Source: Bradyrhizobiaceae bacterium (GTDB lineage: Bacteria; Pseudomonadota; Alphaproteobacteria; Rhizobiales; Xanthobacteraceae). Taken from it: 40,607 bases of DNA. Positions 16,613 through 24,113 of the stretch are shown one piece after another. The translations under genes and the position numbers were made by a program. Under the pieces are notes generated by a model, which was given only the letters and a program-made list of their open reading frames with translations, was not told where the DNA came from and did not search any database. The stretch covers positions 1 through 40,607 of the forward strand of contig CANKBJ010000011.1 in the NCBI GenBank assembly GCA_947479905.1, read 5' to 3'. Positions within the stretch are counted from its first letter, which is position 1, and the number at the start of each line of letters is the position of its first letter.

Positions 16613-18241
16613 ATGACCGACCAGACCGCAGGCCACCAGACCATCGCCCAGTTGCTGCAACAGGGGCTTTACCACCATCGCCGGGGCGAAATCCGGCTGG
16701 CCATGGACCGCTATGCCGACGTCCTGAGCCGCGACCCGAAATCCGCCGAGGCGCTGTATTACGTCGCGGTCATCGCCTGCCAGGAAGGCCAGTTCCAGCA
16801 GGGCGTCGATCTGGTCCGGCGCGCCATGACCTTCGCGCCGCCCGAGGCGCGCATGCTCAACGTGCTCGGCCAGGCGCTCGACCGCCTCGGCCAGCCGCTC
16901 GAGGCGATGAAGGCGCTCGACCAGGCGATCGCGCTCGACCCCAAGCTCGCCGCCGCGCACGGCAACCGCGCCAATATCCTGGTCGATGCCGGTATGCCGG
17001 ATGAGGCGCTCAAAAGCTTCGACAGGGCGCTGGCGCTGGCGCCGGATTCGGTGCCCGACCTGATCAATCGCGGCGCGCTGCTCGCCCCGCTCGGCCGCCA
17101 TCAGGATGCGCTGCGCGACTATGACAAGGCGCTCGCCCTCGATCCGGGCTTGCCGGAAGTCCACGCCAACCGCGCCAATATCCTCAAGGACCTGGCGATG
17201 ATGGAGGTCGGCGCCGGCAGCGCCGACAGCGCGCATTTCGACGCGGCGCTCGCCGGCTACGACCGCGCCATCAGAATCGAACCGCGCATGCACGACGCCT
17301 ATCTCGCGCGCGCCATCCTCAAGCTGATGCGCGGCGACTGGGCCGGCGGCTTTAACGATTACGAACACCGCGCTGACGTCGGCCGCCCCGGCTTCACGCC
17401 GCTGGACGAGCCGCGCTGGGACGGCAAACCGCTGGCCGCCGGCGAGCGGCTGGTGCTGCTGGCCGAACAAGGTCTCGGCGACACCATCCAGTTCTGCCGC
17501 TTCGCGCCGGTGCTGGCGGCGCAAGGGCACGACGTGACCTTGCTGGTCAAGCCGGCGATGGCGCCGCTGATGGCGAGCCTGCCGAACGTCGCCATCGCCA
17601 GCGACGCCGACGCGATCCGCAGCGAGGGCCGCCCGTTCCGCTGGCTGCCGCTGATGAGCGCGCCGCATATTCTCGGCACGACAATCGACACGCTGCCGCG
17701 CGCGACGCCTTATCTCAAGGCCGATCCGGCGCGGGTCAAAGCCTGGGCCGACAAACTGGGTGACGCGAAATTCAAGATCGGCATCAACTGGTCGCCGGGC
17801 CACGCCGACCATACGGTGACGTCGCAGCGCGACATTCCGCTGGCCGCTTTCGCTGAACTGGCCGCGCTGCCCGGCGTCGAACTCATCGCCTTACAGAAGG
17901 GCGCAGCCGTCGATGACATCGCCAAGGTGGCGTTCCGCGACAAGATCCGCACCATCGACGCCGACATGAAGGCGGACGCCGACTTCTTCCTTGACACCGC
18001 GGCGGTGATGCAGAACCTCGATCTGGTGATCGGCTGCGACACCTCGGTCGTGCATCTCGCAGGCAGCCTCGGCCGGCCGGTGTTCACCGCCGTGCCGGTG
18101 ATTTCCGACTGGCGCTGGATGCTCGGCCGCGACGACACGCCGTGGTACCCGACCATGCGCGTGTTCCGGCAGCGCGCGCCGGGACAATGGGGACCGGTGC
18201 TGGACCAAATCGTCGCCGCGGTGCGTGAACGGCTGGGCTAA
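16613..18241 (+). CDS. TPR protein with C-terminal glycosyltransferase domain
   Basis: A 542-residue protein. The N-terminal half (about 15-270) is a run of tetratricopeptide repeats, visible as repeated Ala/Leu/Asp-Pro patterns such as DQAIALDPKLAAAHGNRANI and DKALALDPGLPEVHANRANI. The C-terminal half (about 300-540) contains LLAEQGLGDTIQFCRFAPVL and DTSVVHLAGSLGRPVFTAVP, the nucleotide-sugar-binding pattern of the GT9/GT41-like GT-B fold. It may glycosylate proteins or assemble surface polysaccharide. The start at 16613 is chosen by the family pattern. It stands alone before dps. Confidence 0.85.
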   Translation: MTDQTAGHQTIAQLLQQGLYHHRRGEIRLAMDRYADVLSRDPKSAEALYYVAVIACQEGQFQQGVDLVRRAMTFAPPEARMLNVLGQALDRLGQPLEAMKALDQAIALDPKLAAAHGNRANILVDAGMPDEALKSFDRALALAPDSVPDLINRGALLAPLGRHQDALRDYDKALALDPGLPEVHANRANILKDLAMMEVGAGSADSAHFDAALAGYDRAIRIEPRMHDAYLARAILKLMRGDWAGGFNDYEHRADVGRPGFTPLDEPRWDGKPLAAGERLVLLAEQGLGDTIQFCRFAPVLAAQGHDVTLLVKPAMAPLMASLPNVAIASDADAIRSEGRPFRWLPLMSAPHILGTTIDTLPRATPYLKADPARVKAWADKLGDAKFKIGINWSPGHADHTVTSQRDIPLAAFAELAALPGVELIALQKGAAVDDIAKVAFRDKIRTIDADMKADADFFLDTAAVMQNLDLVIGCDTSVVHLAGSLGRPVFTAVPVISDWRWMLGRDDTPWYPTMRVFRQRAPGQWGPVLDQIVAAVRERLG

Positions 18242-18260
18242 ACGGGCCGGCTGGCGAAAG

Positions 18261-18285
18261 GGAACCTTTTGCGCGGCCAGCCATT
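18261..18285 (+). promoter_or_regulatory. EcfG-like promoter upstream of dps, one mismatch
   Basis: GGAAC at 18261-18265 and CATT at 18282-18285 are separated by exactly 16 nt. The EcfG general-stress consensus is GGAAC-N16/17-CGTT, so only one -10 base differs. The box ends 38 bp before the dps start codon. dps genes are established members of the general stress regulon in several Rhizobiales, which supports the reading. Confidence 0.45.
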
Positions 18286-18322
18286 GTCGGGGCGAAACCT
18301 CCCCGGCAAAGGACCCTCGCCC

Positions 18323-18850
18323 ATGACCGCGCAAACGACCGCCAAAACCGTCACCCGGCTGAAGACCCCGACCGATCTGGAAAGCAAGGCGACGACAGCG
18401 GTGGCCGGCGCGCTCAACGCGATCCTGGCCGACACTTTCGCGCTCTATATGAAGACCAAGAATTTCCACTGGCATGTAAGCGGACCGCATTTCCGCGACT
18501 ATCATTTGATGTTCGACGAACAGGCGGCGGAACTGTTCGCCTCGACCGACGAACTGGCCGAGCGCGTGCGCAAGATCGGCGGCAATACGTTGCGTTCGAT
18601 CGGCGACATCGCCAAGCACCAGACGATTGCCGACAATGACGCCAATTATGTGTCGCCGGAAGACATGCTGACCGAATTGCGCGCCGACACCCAGCACACG
18701 ATCGAAGCTATGCGCAAGGCGCACAAGCTCTGCGACGATCACGACGATGTCGCGACCGCGAGTCTTTTGGAGAATTTCATCGACGCCGCCGAGAAGCGCG
18801 CCTGGTTCCTGTTCGAGGCTGGCCGCAAAAGCGACGGCGGCGGGCATTGA
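18323..18850 (+). CDS. dps: Dps family DNA-protecting ferritin
   Basis: A 175-residue miniferritin forming a dodecamer that oxidises and stores iron and coats DNA in starved or oxidatively stressed cells. The inter-subunit ferroxidase motif is present at about 47-70: NFHWHVSGPHFRDYHLMFDE. The N-terminal tail is Thr/Lys-rich. The start at 18323 is preferred to one 18 codons upstream because AAAGGA lies just before it. Its stop is 2 bp from the convergent DUF2157-like gene. A near-consensus EcfG promoter motif lies upstream. Confidence 0.93.
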   Translation: MTAQTTAKTVTRLKTPTDLESKATTAVAGALNAILADTFALYMKTKNFHWHVSGPHFRDYHLMFDEQAAELFASTDELAERVRKIGGNTLRSIGDIAKHQTIADNDANYVSPEDMLTELRADTQHTIEAMRKAHKLCDDHDDVATASLLENFIDAAEKRAWFLFEAGRKSDGGGH

Positions 18851-18852
18851 CC

Positions 18853-19809
18853 TTACGCGGGCTTTTGCTCCGGCGCCGGTTTGCGATTGAGCCGGCGCAG
18901 CAGGAGCGCCGCCAAGAGCAACGCCACGCCGGCGGCCAATACCGAGGCCGGCGTGGCCCCTAGCCGCTCGAACCATTGCGTATAGAAATGAATGGCGCCG
19001 AAGACGGCGACGGCATTGAGCAGCCAGGGCCGCCCGGCCCGCATGGCCCATATCATCGCCGCGACCAGCACCACCGCCCAGGCAATGCCGAAGGCGTAAT
19101 CGGGAATGACGATCTTGATATTGGCCACGGAACGCGGCGGCACGCGCTGGCCGTTGAACAGGAAAAACGGATCGCCCCATAGCGAGCCGATCCAGAAGCC
19201 GCAATTGACCAGCACGATCGACATGCGCGCGGCGGCAAGCGCGATGCGCTCGTAGGCGGCGTTCACGCGATGCGACGTCTGATAGGCAAGAAGCGCCAGC
19301 ACCGAAAACAAGGCAATGGTCAGAGTCGGCTCGAAGATCGCCAGCGAATAGCTGGCGTGGCTGTAGCCGGTGCGCGCGCCGAGGCAGGCGGAAGCCGCCA
19401 GCACGGCAAAACACATCAGCAGGCTGGAGCGCGCGACAATTGCCGCGAGCGTCATTGCGCCGGTGACGAGCAAGGTCGAGGCCAGCGAGCCCTCGCCCAG
19501 CGCCAGCACACCGCCGCAGAACATCAGCGCGCCGACGATCAGGCAAATCTCGCCGAGCACGAACCAGGCCGGCTGCCGCACAACGACCATCCCGCCGGCG
19601 AAAAGCGCGACGCCCATGGCGACCGCGGTCGCCGGCGTCGGCACCAGAGCGACCGCGCCGGCGGCGACCGCGACCACGCCAAAGCCGATCAGGATATTGA
19701 ACGCCAGCGTGCCGACGTCGGACGAAGCGAGAGCCTTGAGGCGCTCGGCCTCCTCCGGCGTGAGCTTGCCCTCTTCGACCAGCCTGGAAATATCGAGCGT
19801 GATTTTCAT
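18853..19809 (-). CDS. DUF2157-like multi-pass membrane protein
   Basis: A 318-residue protein. The first 30 residues (ISRLVEEGKLTPEEAERLKAL) form a short cytoplasmic domain typical of the DUF2157 family, followed by about nine hydrophobic helices and a basic Lys/Arg-rich C-terminus. Function is unknown for this family. The start at 19809 overlaps the stop of the upstream hydroxypyruvate isomerase-like gene by 4 bp (ATGA), which implies translational coupling, although no functional link is obvious. Confidence 0.75.
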   Translation of the reverse strand: MKITLDISRLVEEGKLTPEEAERLKALASSDVGTLAFNILIGFGVVAVAAGAVALVPTPATAVAMGVALFAGGMVVVRQPAWFVLGEICLIVGALMFCGGVLALGEGSLASTLLVTGAMTLAAIVARSSLLMCFAVLAASACLGARTGYSHASYSLAIFEPTLTIALFSVLALLAYQTSHRVNAAYERIALAAARMSIVLVNCGFWIGSLWGDPFFLFNGQRVPPRSVANIKIVIPDYAFGIAWAVVLVAAMIWAMRAGRPWLLNAVAVFGAIHFYTQWFERLGATPASVLAAGVALLLAALLLRRLNRKPAPEQKPA

Positions 19810-20582
19810 GCGTCTTTCATCCAGGCCAGAGACGACCGCGTATCGGTCAGCGGAAAATACTCGCAACCGACCCAGCCATCATAGCCGCTGGCGTCGATGG
19901 CCGGCAGGATAACATCGAAATCCAGGTCGCCCTCGCCCGGCTGGTGGCGGCCGGGCACGTTGGCGATCTGGACATGATCAATCAGTGCCAGGTGCCGATT
20001 GAAATTATCGACGATATTGCCCTCGTTGAGGCCGACGTGAAACGTGTCGAACAGCATCCGCAGACGCGGGTGATCGACGGCGGCGATGATGTCGGCGGCC
20101 TGTTCCAGGCGCGCGAGATAATAGCCCGGATGCTCGACCAGATTGTTGGTTTCGATGAGCAGCGTGACATTCGCCGTCTCGCAGGCGTCGGCGGCGAAGC
20201 GCAGATTGCCGATGAATGTCGTCCGCGCCCGTGCCATCGGCAGATCGTCCGGCACCAGGCCGGCAAGCATGAGCAAACGCGGACTGTTCAGCGCCTTGGC
20301 ATAAGCGAGCCCTTGCCGGACGTGTTCGCGAAACTCCTGCTCCAGGCCCGGCAGCACCGCGATGCCACGGCGGCGGCCCGGAACGATCTCACCGACCGGC
20401 GCATTGAACGAGATAACGTCAAGACCGGCGGCGTCGCACTGCTTGCGGATCGCCCCGGCTGGGAACTCGTAAGGATAGGTCATTTCAATGGCGCGGAAAC
20501 CATCGGCCGCCGCAGCGGCGAAGCGTTCCAAAAACGGAAAATCCCGATACATGAAATGCAGATTGGCGCAGAATTTCAGCAT
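19806..20582 (-). CDS. hyi: Hydroxypyruvate isomerase-like TIM-barrel protein
   Basis: A 258-residue xylose-isomerase-like TIM barrel starting MLKFCANLHFMYRDFPFLER, matching the Hyi/OtnI group which interconverts hydroxypyruvate and tartronate semialdehyde or related 2-oxo-sugar acids. Metal ligands are expected in LLIETNN, LFDTFHVG, DHVQIANVPGRHQPG and GCEYFPL, all of which are visible. The Hyi name is by family; the true substrate may differ. It overlaps the DUF2157-like gene by 4 bp and follows the ATP12 gene after 34 bp in the same direction. Confidence 0.87.
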   Translation of the reverse strand: MLKFCANLHFMYRDFPFLERFAAAAADGFRAIEMTYPYEFPAGAIRKQCDAAGLDVISFNAPVGEIVPGRRRGIAVLPGLEQEFREHVRQGLAYAKALNSPRLLMLAGLVPDDLPMARARTTFIGNLRFAADACETANVTLLIETNNLVEHPGYYLARLEQAADIIAAVDHPRLRMLFDTFHVGLNEGNIVDNFNRHLALIDHVQIANVPGRHQPGEGDLDFDVILPAIDASGYDGWVGCEYFPLTDTRSSLAWMKDA

Positions 20583-20616
20583 CGGTCCCGCTTATTCACT
20601 TTGTACCCCGCGCCGG

Positions 20617-21393
20617 TCACGCCACCAGTTTCAGCACCGTCGCCGCCGCCATGAATTCGGCGAAGCGGCCTTCGCGGCGCCTGAGCGCCATGTCGTCGAG
20701 GCCCCATTGCGCCATCTGGTAGTCCTCGTCGGCATGCGCGGCCTTCCACGCCGCCGCCGGATCGAGCGCGCCGGCATTGAGCGCCAGCGCGATCAGGGCT
20801 GAGCCGGTCAACGTCATGATCGAGGCGACCGCGCCGAGACGCCATAAGTTTTTCGGTATGCTCGCCGACGCCGCCGCGATCGCTTCTTCCGGCTGCGGCG
20901 CATAAACAATGCCTTCGATGAGAATAAAGCGTGCGCCGAGCGCGTCGCGCGCCCAGGCGATGACCGGGTCCCACTCGGCCTTTTGCTTGTCGACCAGACC
21001 CGGCGGCGTGTCGGCGCGATAGCAGACCAGATCGGAGCCGAGATACTGCACGATCTCATCGATCACCGGTTGCGGCGTTTTCGCCACGCCGTCGATCACC
21101 ACATTGGCAAGCCGGGTGAGCGGCATGGCAAAGGGATCGATGACCTCGACCTGCGAGTCCCATTCCTTTGCGATTTGCTCGGCGAGGTCGCGCACCGGCG
21201 CGACCAAAGCCTGACGCGCCGGCGTCATCACCTGCTTGCCGTCGAGCAACAGCGGGAAACCTTCGCGGTTGTTTTCGCCGACTTGTGCCTGCTTGTAGAA
21301 ACGCTTTCGCAAGGAGGCGCGCGCGCCCTGCCGCGCCGACACCATGGGATCGAGCGGCTGGTTGATGAAGATTTCCTCGATGAACTCACGCAT
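20617..21393 (-). CDS. ATP12-family F1-ATPase assembly chaperone
   Basis: A 258-residue protein matching ATP12, which binds the F1 alpha subunit during ATP synthase assembly in mitochondria and is kept in most alphaproteobacteria. Visible landmarks are RKRFYKQAQVG at 29-39, FPLLLDGKQVMTPARQAL, AKEWDSQVEVIDPFAMPLTRLAN and LVCYRADTP. The start at 21393 is set by the family (MREFIEEIFINQPLDP) and overlaps the end of the upstream HAD phosphatase gene by 8 bp. The HAD-ATP12 pairing is a common alphaproteobacterial arrangement. Confidence 0.9.
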   Translation of the reverse strand: MREFIEEIFINQPLDPMVSARQGARASLRKRFYKQAQVGENNREGFPLLLDGKQVMTPARQALVAPVRDLAEQIAKEWDSQVEVIDPFAMPLTRLANVVIDGVAKTPQPVIDEIVQYLGSDLVCYRADTPPGLVDKQKAEWDPVIAWARDALGARFILIEGIVYAPQPEEAIAAASASIPKNLWRLGAVASIMTLTGSALIALALNAGALDPAAAWKAAHADEDYQMAQWGLDDMALRRREGRFAEFMAAATVLKLVA

Positions 21394-22084
21394 GGCCGGC
21401 GTCCGCTTTTGCCTCGACCCGCGCGCGCGGCCACAGCGCGGCCAGCGCCGCATCGAGCGCGGCGAAATCGTCGATGACCGATCGTGCGCCGGCCTCGTGC
21501 AGATCGGCGACCGGGTGGTAGCCCCACGACACGCCGATGGCCGACGCATTGGCGTTTTTCGCCATCGCCATGTCGAACACGGTGTCGCCGATAACAACGG
21601 TATTTTCCGGCCCGATGCCGGTCTCGCGCATGGCCTCCAGCACCATGCCGGGATGCGGCTTCGACGGCGAGGTGTCGGCGGTTTGCACCGTGACAAAGAC
21701 GCCTTCGAGCCCATGCGTCTCCACCATCGCCGCGACGCCGCGACGCGATTTGCCGGTGGCGACGCCGAGCACGCAATCGTCGCGCTGCTTCAGGCTTTCA
21801 ATGGCCGCGCGCGCGCCCGGATAAAGCGGCGCTTTCCAGGTGCCGGCGGCGCGCATCGTCGTGAAGGCCTGCTTGTAGCCGGTTACCAGGTCCTCGATCG
21901 GATGATCCTCGCCTGCCGCCAATTGCTGCATCGCATTGCTAAGCGACAGGCCGATGATCGCGCGCACCGCGGCGGGTTCCGGACTGGGCAGGCCCAGCCC
22001 GCGCCAGGCCATGTCCATGGCGGCACAGATCATGTGCTGACTGTCCATCAGGGTTCCGTCCACGTCGAAAAGAATGAGTTTCAT
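21386..22084 (-). CDS. HAD-IA family phosphatase
   Basis: A 232-residue hydrolase of the phosphoglycolate-phosphatase-like group. Motif I is LILFDVDGTLMDS (nucleophile Asp7, acid/base Asp9), motif II lies in GVATGKSRRG, motif III is the lysine in SPSKPHP, and motif IV is VVIGDTVFDMAMAKNA. A helical cap follows motif I. The substrate is unknown. It is the first gene of a minus-strand unit with ATP12, overlapping by 8 bp. The start at 22084 is preferred over an upstream ATG because the family begins MKLILFDVDG. Confidence 0.9.
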   Translation of the reverse strand: MKLILFDVDGTLMDSQHMICAAMDMAWRGLGLPSPEPAAVRAIIGLSLSNAMQQLAAGEDHPIEDLVTGYKQAFTTMRAAGTWKAPLYPGARAAIESLKQRDDCVLGVATGKSRRGVAAMVETHGLEGVFVTVQTADTSPSKPHPGMVLEAMRETGIGPENTVVIGDTVFDMAMAKNANASAIGVSWGYHPVADLHEAGARSVIDDFAALDAALAALWPRARVEAKADAGHA

Positions 22085-22162
22085 GATGCGCAAGCCTTTA
22101 GCAATGGTCCAAGCCTTAGCAATCGCTTTTGTGCGCCGCAACAGATGCGAAACCTCAAAAAG

Positions 22163-22180
22163 CCTTGATACAACTCAAGG
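22163..22180. promoter_or_regulatory. Inverted repeat in divergent intergenic region
   Basis: A perfect dyad CCTTGA-N6-TCAAGG sits between the HAD phosphatase gene and the kor operon, 130 bp from the flavoprotein start. Its size fits a dimeric regulator site. A near-duplicate AAGCCTTTAGCAAT / AAGCCTTAGCAAT lies at about 22089-22123. No regulator gene is adjacent. Confidence 0.4.
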
Positions 22181-22310
22181 ATAAGTAGCCTAAAGCCGTT
22201 CTAATCAATAGTATCGGGACCGGAATCGAGCCGGATCACAAGGCCGATCCGGGGGAAGCAGCGCGAACCGTGCGTACAGAGATCACGCCCGGCCGCGCTT
22301 TGAGGACGCA

Positions 22311-24113
22311 ATGAAGAATACCGACATTTCCGACCCGCAGTATTTCCACAAAGTGGTCGACTGCCAGTACGCCTGTCCGGCGCACACGCCCGTTCCCGAA
22401 TATATCCGCATGATCGCCGCCGGCCGTTACGGCGACGCCTACATGGTGAACTGGAAGTCGAATGTGTTTCCGGGAATTCTCGGCCGCACCTGCGACCGCC
22501 CGTGCGAACCGGCGTGCCGGCGCGTGCGCGTCGAAGAGGAGCCGGTGGCGATCTGCCGCCTCAAGCGCGTCGCCGCCGATTTCAAGGAAGACATTACCGG
22601 GCGCATGCCCAAACCGGCCGCGCGCCGCAACGGCAAGCGCGTCGCTTTAGTCGGCGGCGGCCCCGCGTCGCTGACCGTGGCGCGCGATCTCGCGCCGCTC
22701 GGCTACAGCGTCACCGTGTTCGACGCCGACGCCAAGGCCGGCGGTATGATCCGCACGCAGATCCCGAAATTCCGCCTGCCCGATTCAGTGATCGACGAGG
22801 AAACCGACTACGTCCTCAATCTCGGCGTCGATTTCCGCGGCGGCAAACGCATTGAATCCATGAAGGCACTGCTGGCCGAAGACTGGGACGCTATCTTCGT
22901 CGGCACCGGCGCGCCGCGCGGCCGCGACCTCGAAATTCCCGGCCGCAAGGAAGCAGCCAGCAATATCCATATCGGCATCGACTGGCTGTCCTCGGTGTCG
23001 TTCGGCCATGTCACCAAAATCGGCCGGCGCGTCATCGTCCTCGGCGGCGGCAACACGGCGATGGATTGCTGCCGTTCTTCGCGCCGTCTCGGCGGCGAGG
23101 AAGTGCAGGTCGTCGTGCGCTCCGGCTTCGACGAGATGAAGGCCTCGCCTTGGGAAAAAGAAGACGCCCAGCACGAAGGCATTCCGATTCATAATTTCCT
23201 GGTGCCGAAGGAATTCACCCACGAGAACGGCAAGCTCACCGGTGTCGTGTTCGAGAAGGTCAAAGCCGAATTCGACGCCAAGGGCCGCCGCAAGCTGGTG
23301 AACGCCGGCGAACCGGATCAGCATTTCCCCTGCGATGACGTGCTGGTCGCGGTCGGCCAGGAAAATGCGTTTCCGTGGATCGAGCGCGACGCCGGCATCG
23401 CCTTCGACGAATGGAACATGCCGAAGGTCGACGAAAAGACCTTCCGGTCGAGCAACCCGCGCGTCTTCTTCGGCGGCGACGCCGCCTTCGGCCCGAAGAA
23501 CATCATCTGGGCTGTGGCGCATGGCCACGAGGCCGCGGTGTCGATCGACAAGATGCTCAATGGCGAGGACATCACTGAGCGCCCGCTGCCGGCGGTCGAG
23601 GTGATCAGCCAGAAGATGGGCATCCACGAATGGTCCTATGATAACCAGATCGATCTCGACAAGCGTTACAAGGTGCCGCACCGCGATCTCGGCATCGCGT
23701 TGAAGGACATCAAGTCCGAAGTCGAGCTGGGCTTCGACGTGAACCTGGCGCTGAAAGAAGCCGGGCGTTGCCTGAATTGCGACGTCCAGACCGTGTTCAA
23801 CACGCCGTTGTGCATCGAGTGCGACGCCTGCGTCGACATCTGCCCGATGGACTGCATTACGTTCACGCCGAATGGCGAGGAAGCCGAATTGCGCACGCGG
23901 CTGACCGCGCCGGCCAAGAATTTCACGCAGGCGCTTTATGTGCAGGATGGACTGAAGACCGGCCGCGCCATGATCAAGGATGAAGACGTCTGCCTGCATT
24001 GCGGCCTGTGCGCCGAACGTTGTCCGACCGGCGCCTGGGACATGCAGAAATATCTGCTGGAAGTAACACACGCAGGAAGCTCATGCCGAACGCCTCGCCG
24101 ATCAGCCGCATAA
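22311..24113 (+). CDS. GltD-like FAD/NAD(P) oxidoreductase with ferredoxin tail
   Basis: A 600-residue flavoprotein. The N-terminal iron-sulfur region has Cys18/22, Cys61/65/69 (TCDRPCEPAC) and Cys82, as in the glutamate synthase small subunit. FAD binds at VGGGPAS (114-120) and NAD(P) at LGGGNTAMD (244-252). The last 115 residues add a bacterial ferredoxin domain with CIECDACVDICP (501-512) and CLHCGLCAERCP (561-572), giving two [4Fe-4S] clusters, plus CLNC at 487-490. No GltB is present. The gene overlaps korA by 31 bp, so it most likely exchanges electrons between NAD(P) and the KorAB oxidoreductase. Confidence in the fold is high; the partner is inferred. Confidence 0.88.
   Translation: MKNTDISDPQYFHKVVDCQYACPAHTPVPEYIRMIAAGRYGDAYMVNWKSNVFPGILGRTCDRPCEPACRRVRVEEEPVAICRLKRVAADFKEDITGRMPKPAARRNGKRVALVGGGPASLTVARDLAPLGYSVTVFDADAKAGGMIRTQIPKFRLPDSVIDEETDYVLNLGVDFRGGKRIESMKALLAEDWDAIFVGTGAPRGRDLEIPGRKEAASNIHIGIDWLSSVSFGHVTKIGRRVIVLGGGNTAMDCCRSSRRLGGEEVQVVVRSGFDEMKASPWEKEDAQHEGIPIHNFLVPKEFTHENGKLTGVVFEKVKAEFDAKGRRKLVNAGEPDQHFPCDDVLVAVGQENAFPWIERDAGIAFDEWNMPKVDEKTFRSSNPRVFFGGDAAFGPKNIIWAVAHGHEAAVSIDKMLNGEDITERPLPAVEVISQKMGIHEWSYDNQIDLDKRYKVPHRDLGIALKDIKSEVELGFDVNLALKEAGRCLNCDVQTVFNTPLCIECDACVDICPMDCITFTPNGEEAELRTRLTAPAKNFTQALYVQDGLKTGRAMIKDEDVCLHCGLCAERCPTGAWDMQKYLLEVTHAGSSCRTPRRSAA

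Noticed and set aside
15896-17812. Long minus-strand frame covering part of pccB and the TPR gene
   Set aside because: Runs in a different frame to pccB and antisense to the TPR gene; composition is Arg/Ala-rich and it has no ribosome-binding site.
22311-24113. Glutamate synthase small subunit
   Set aside because: Core resembles GltD, but gltB is absent, a two-cluster ferredoxin domain is fused at the C-terminus, and the gene overlaps korA.
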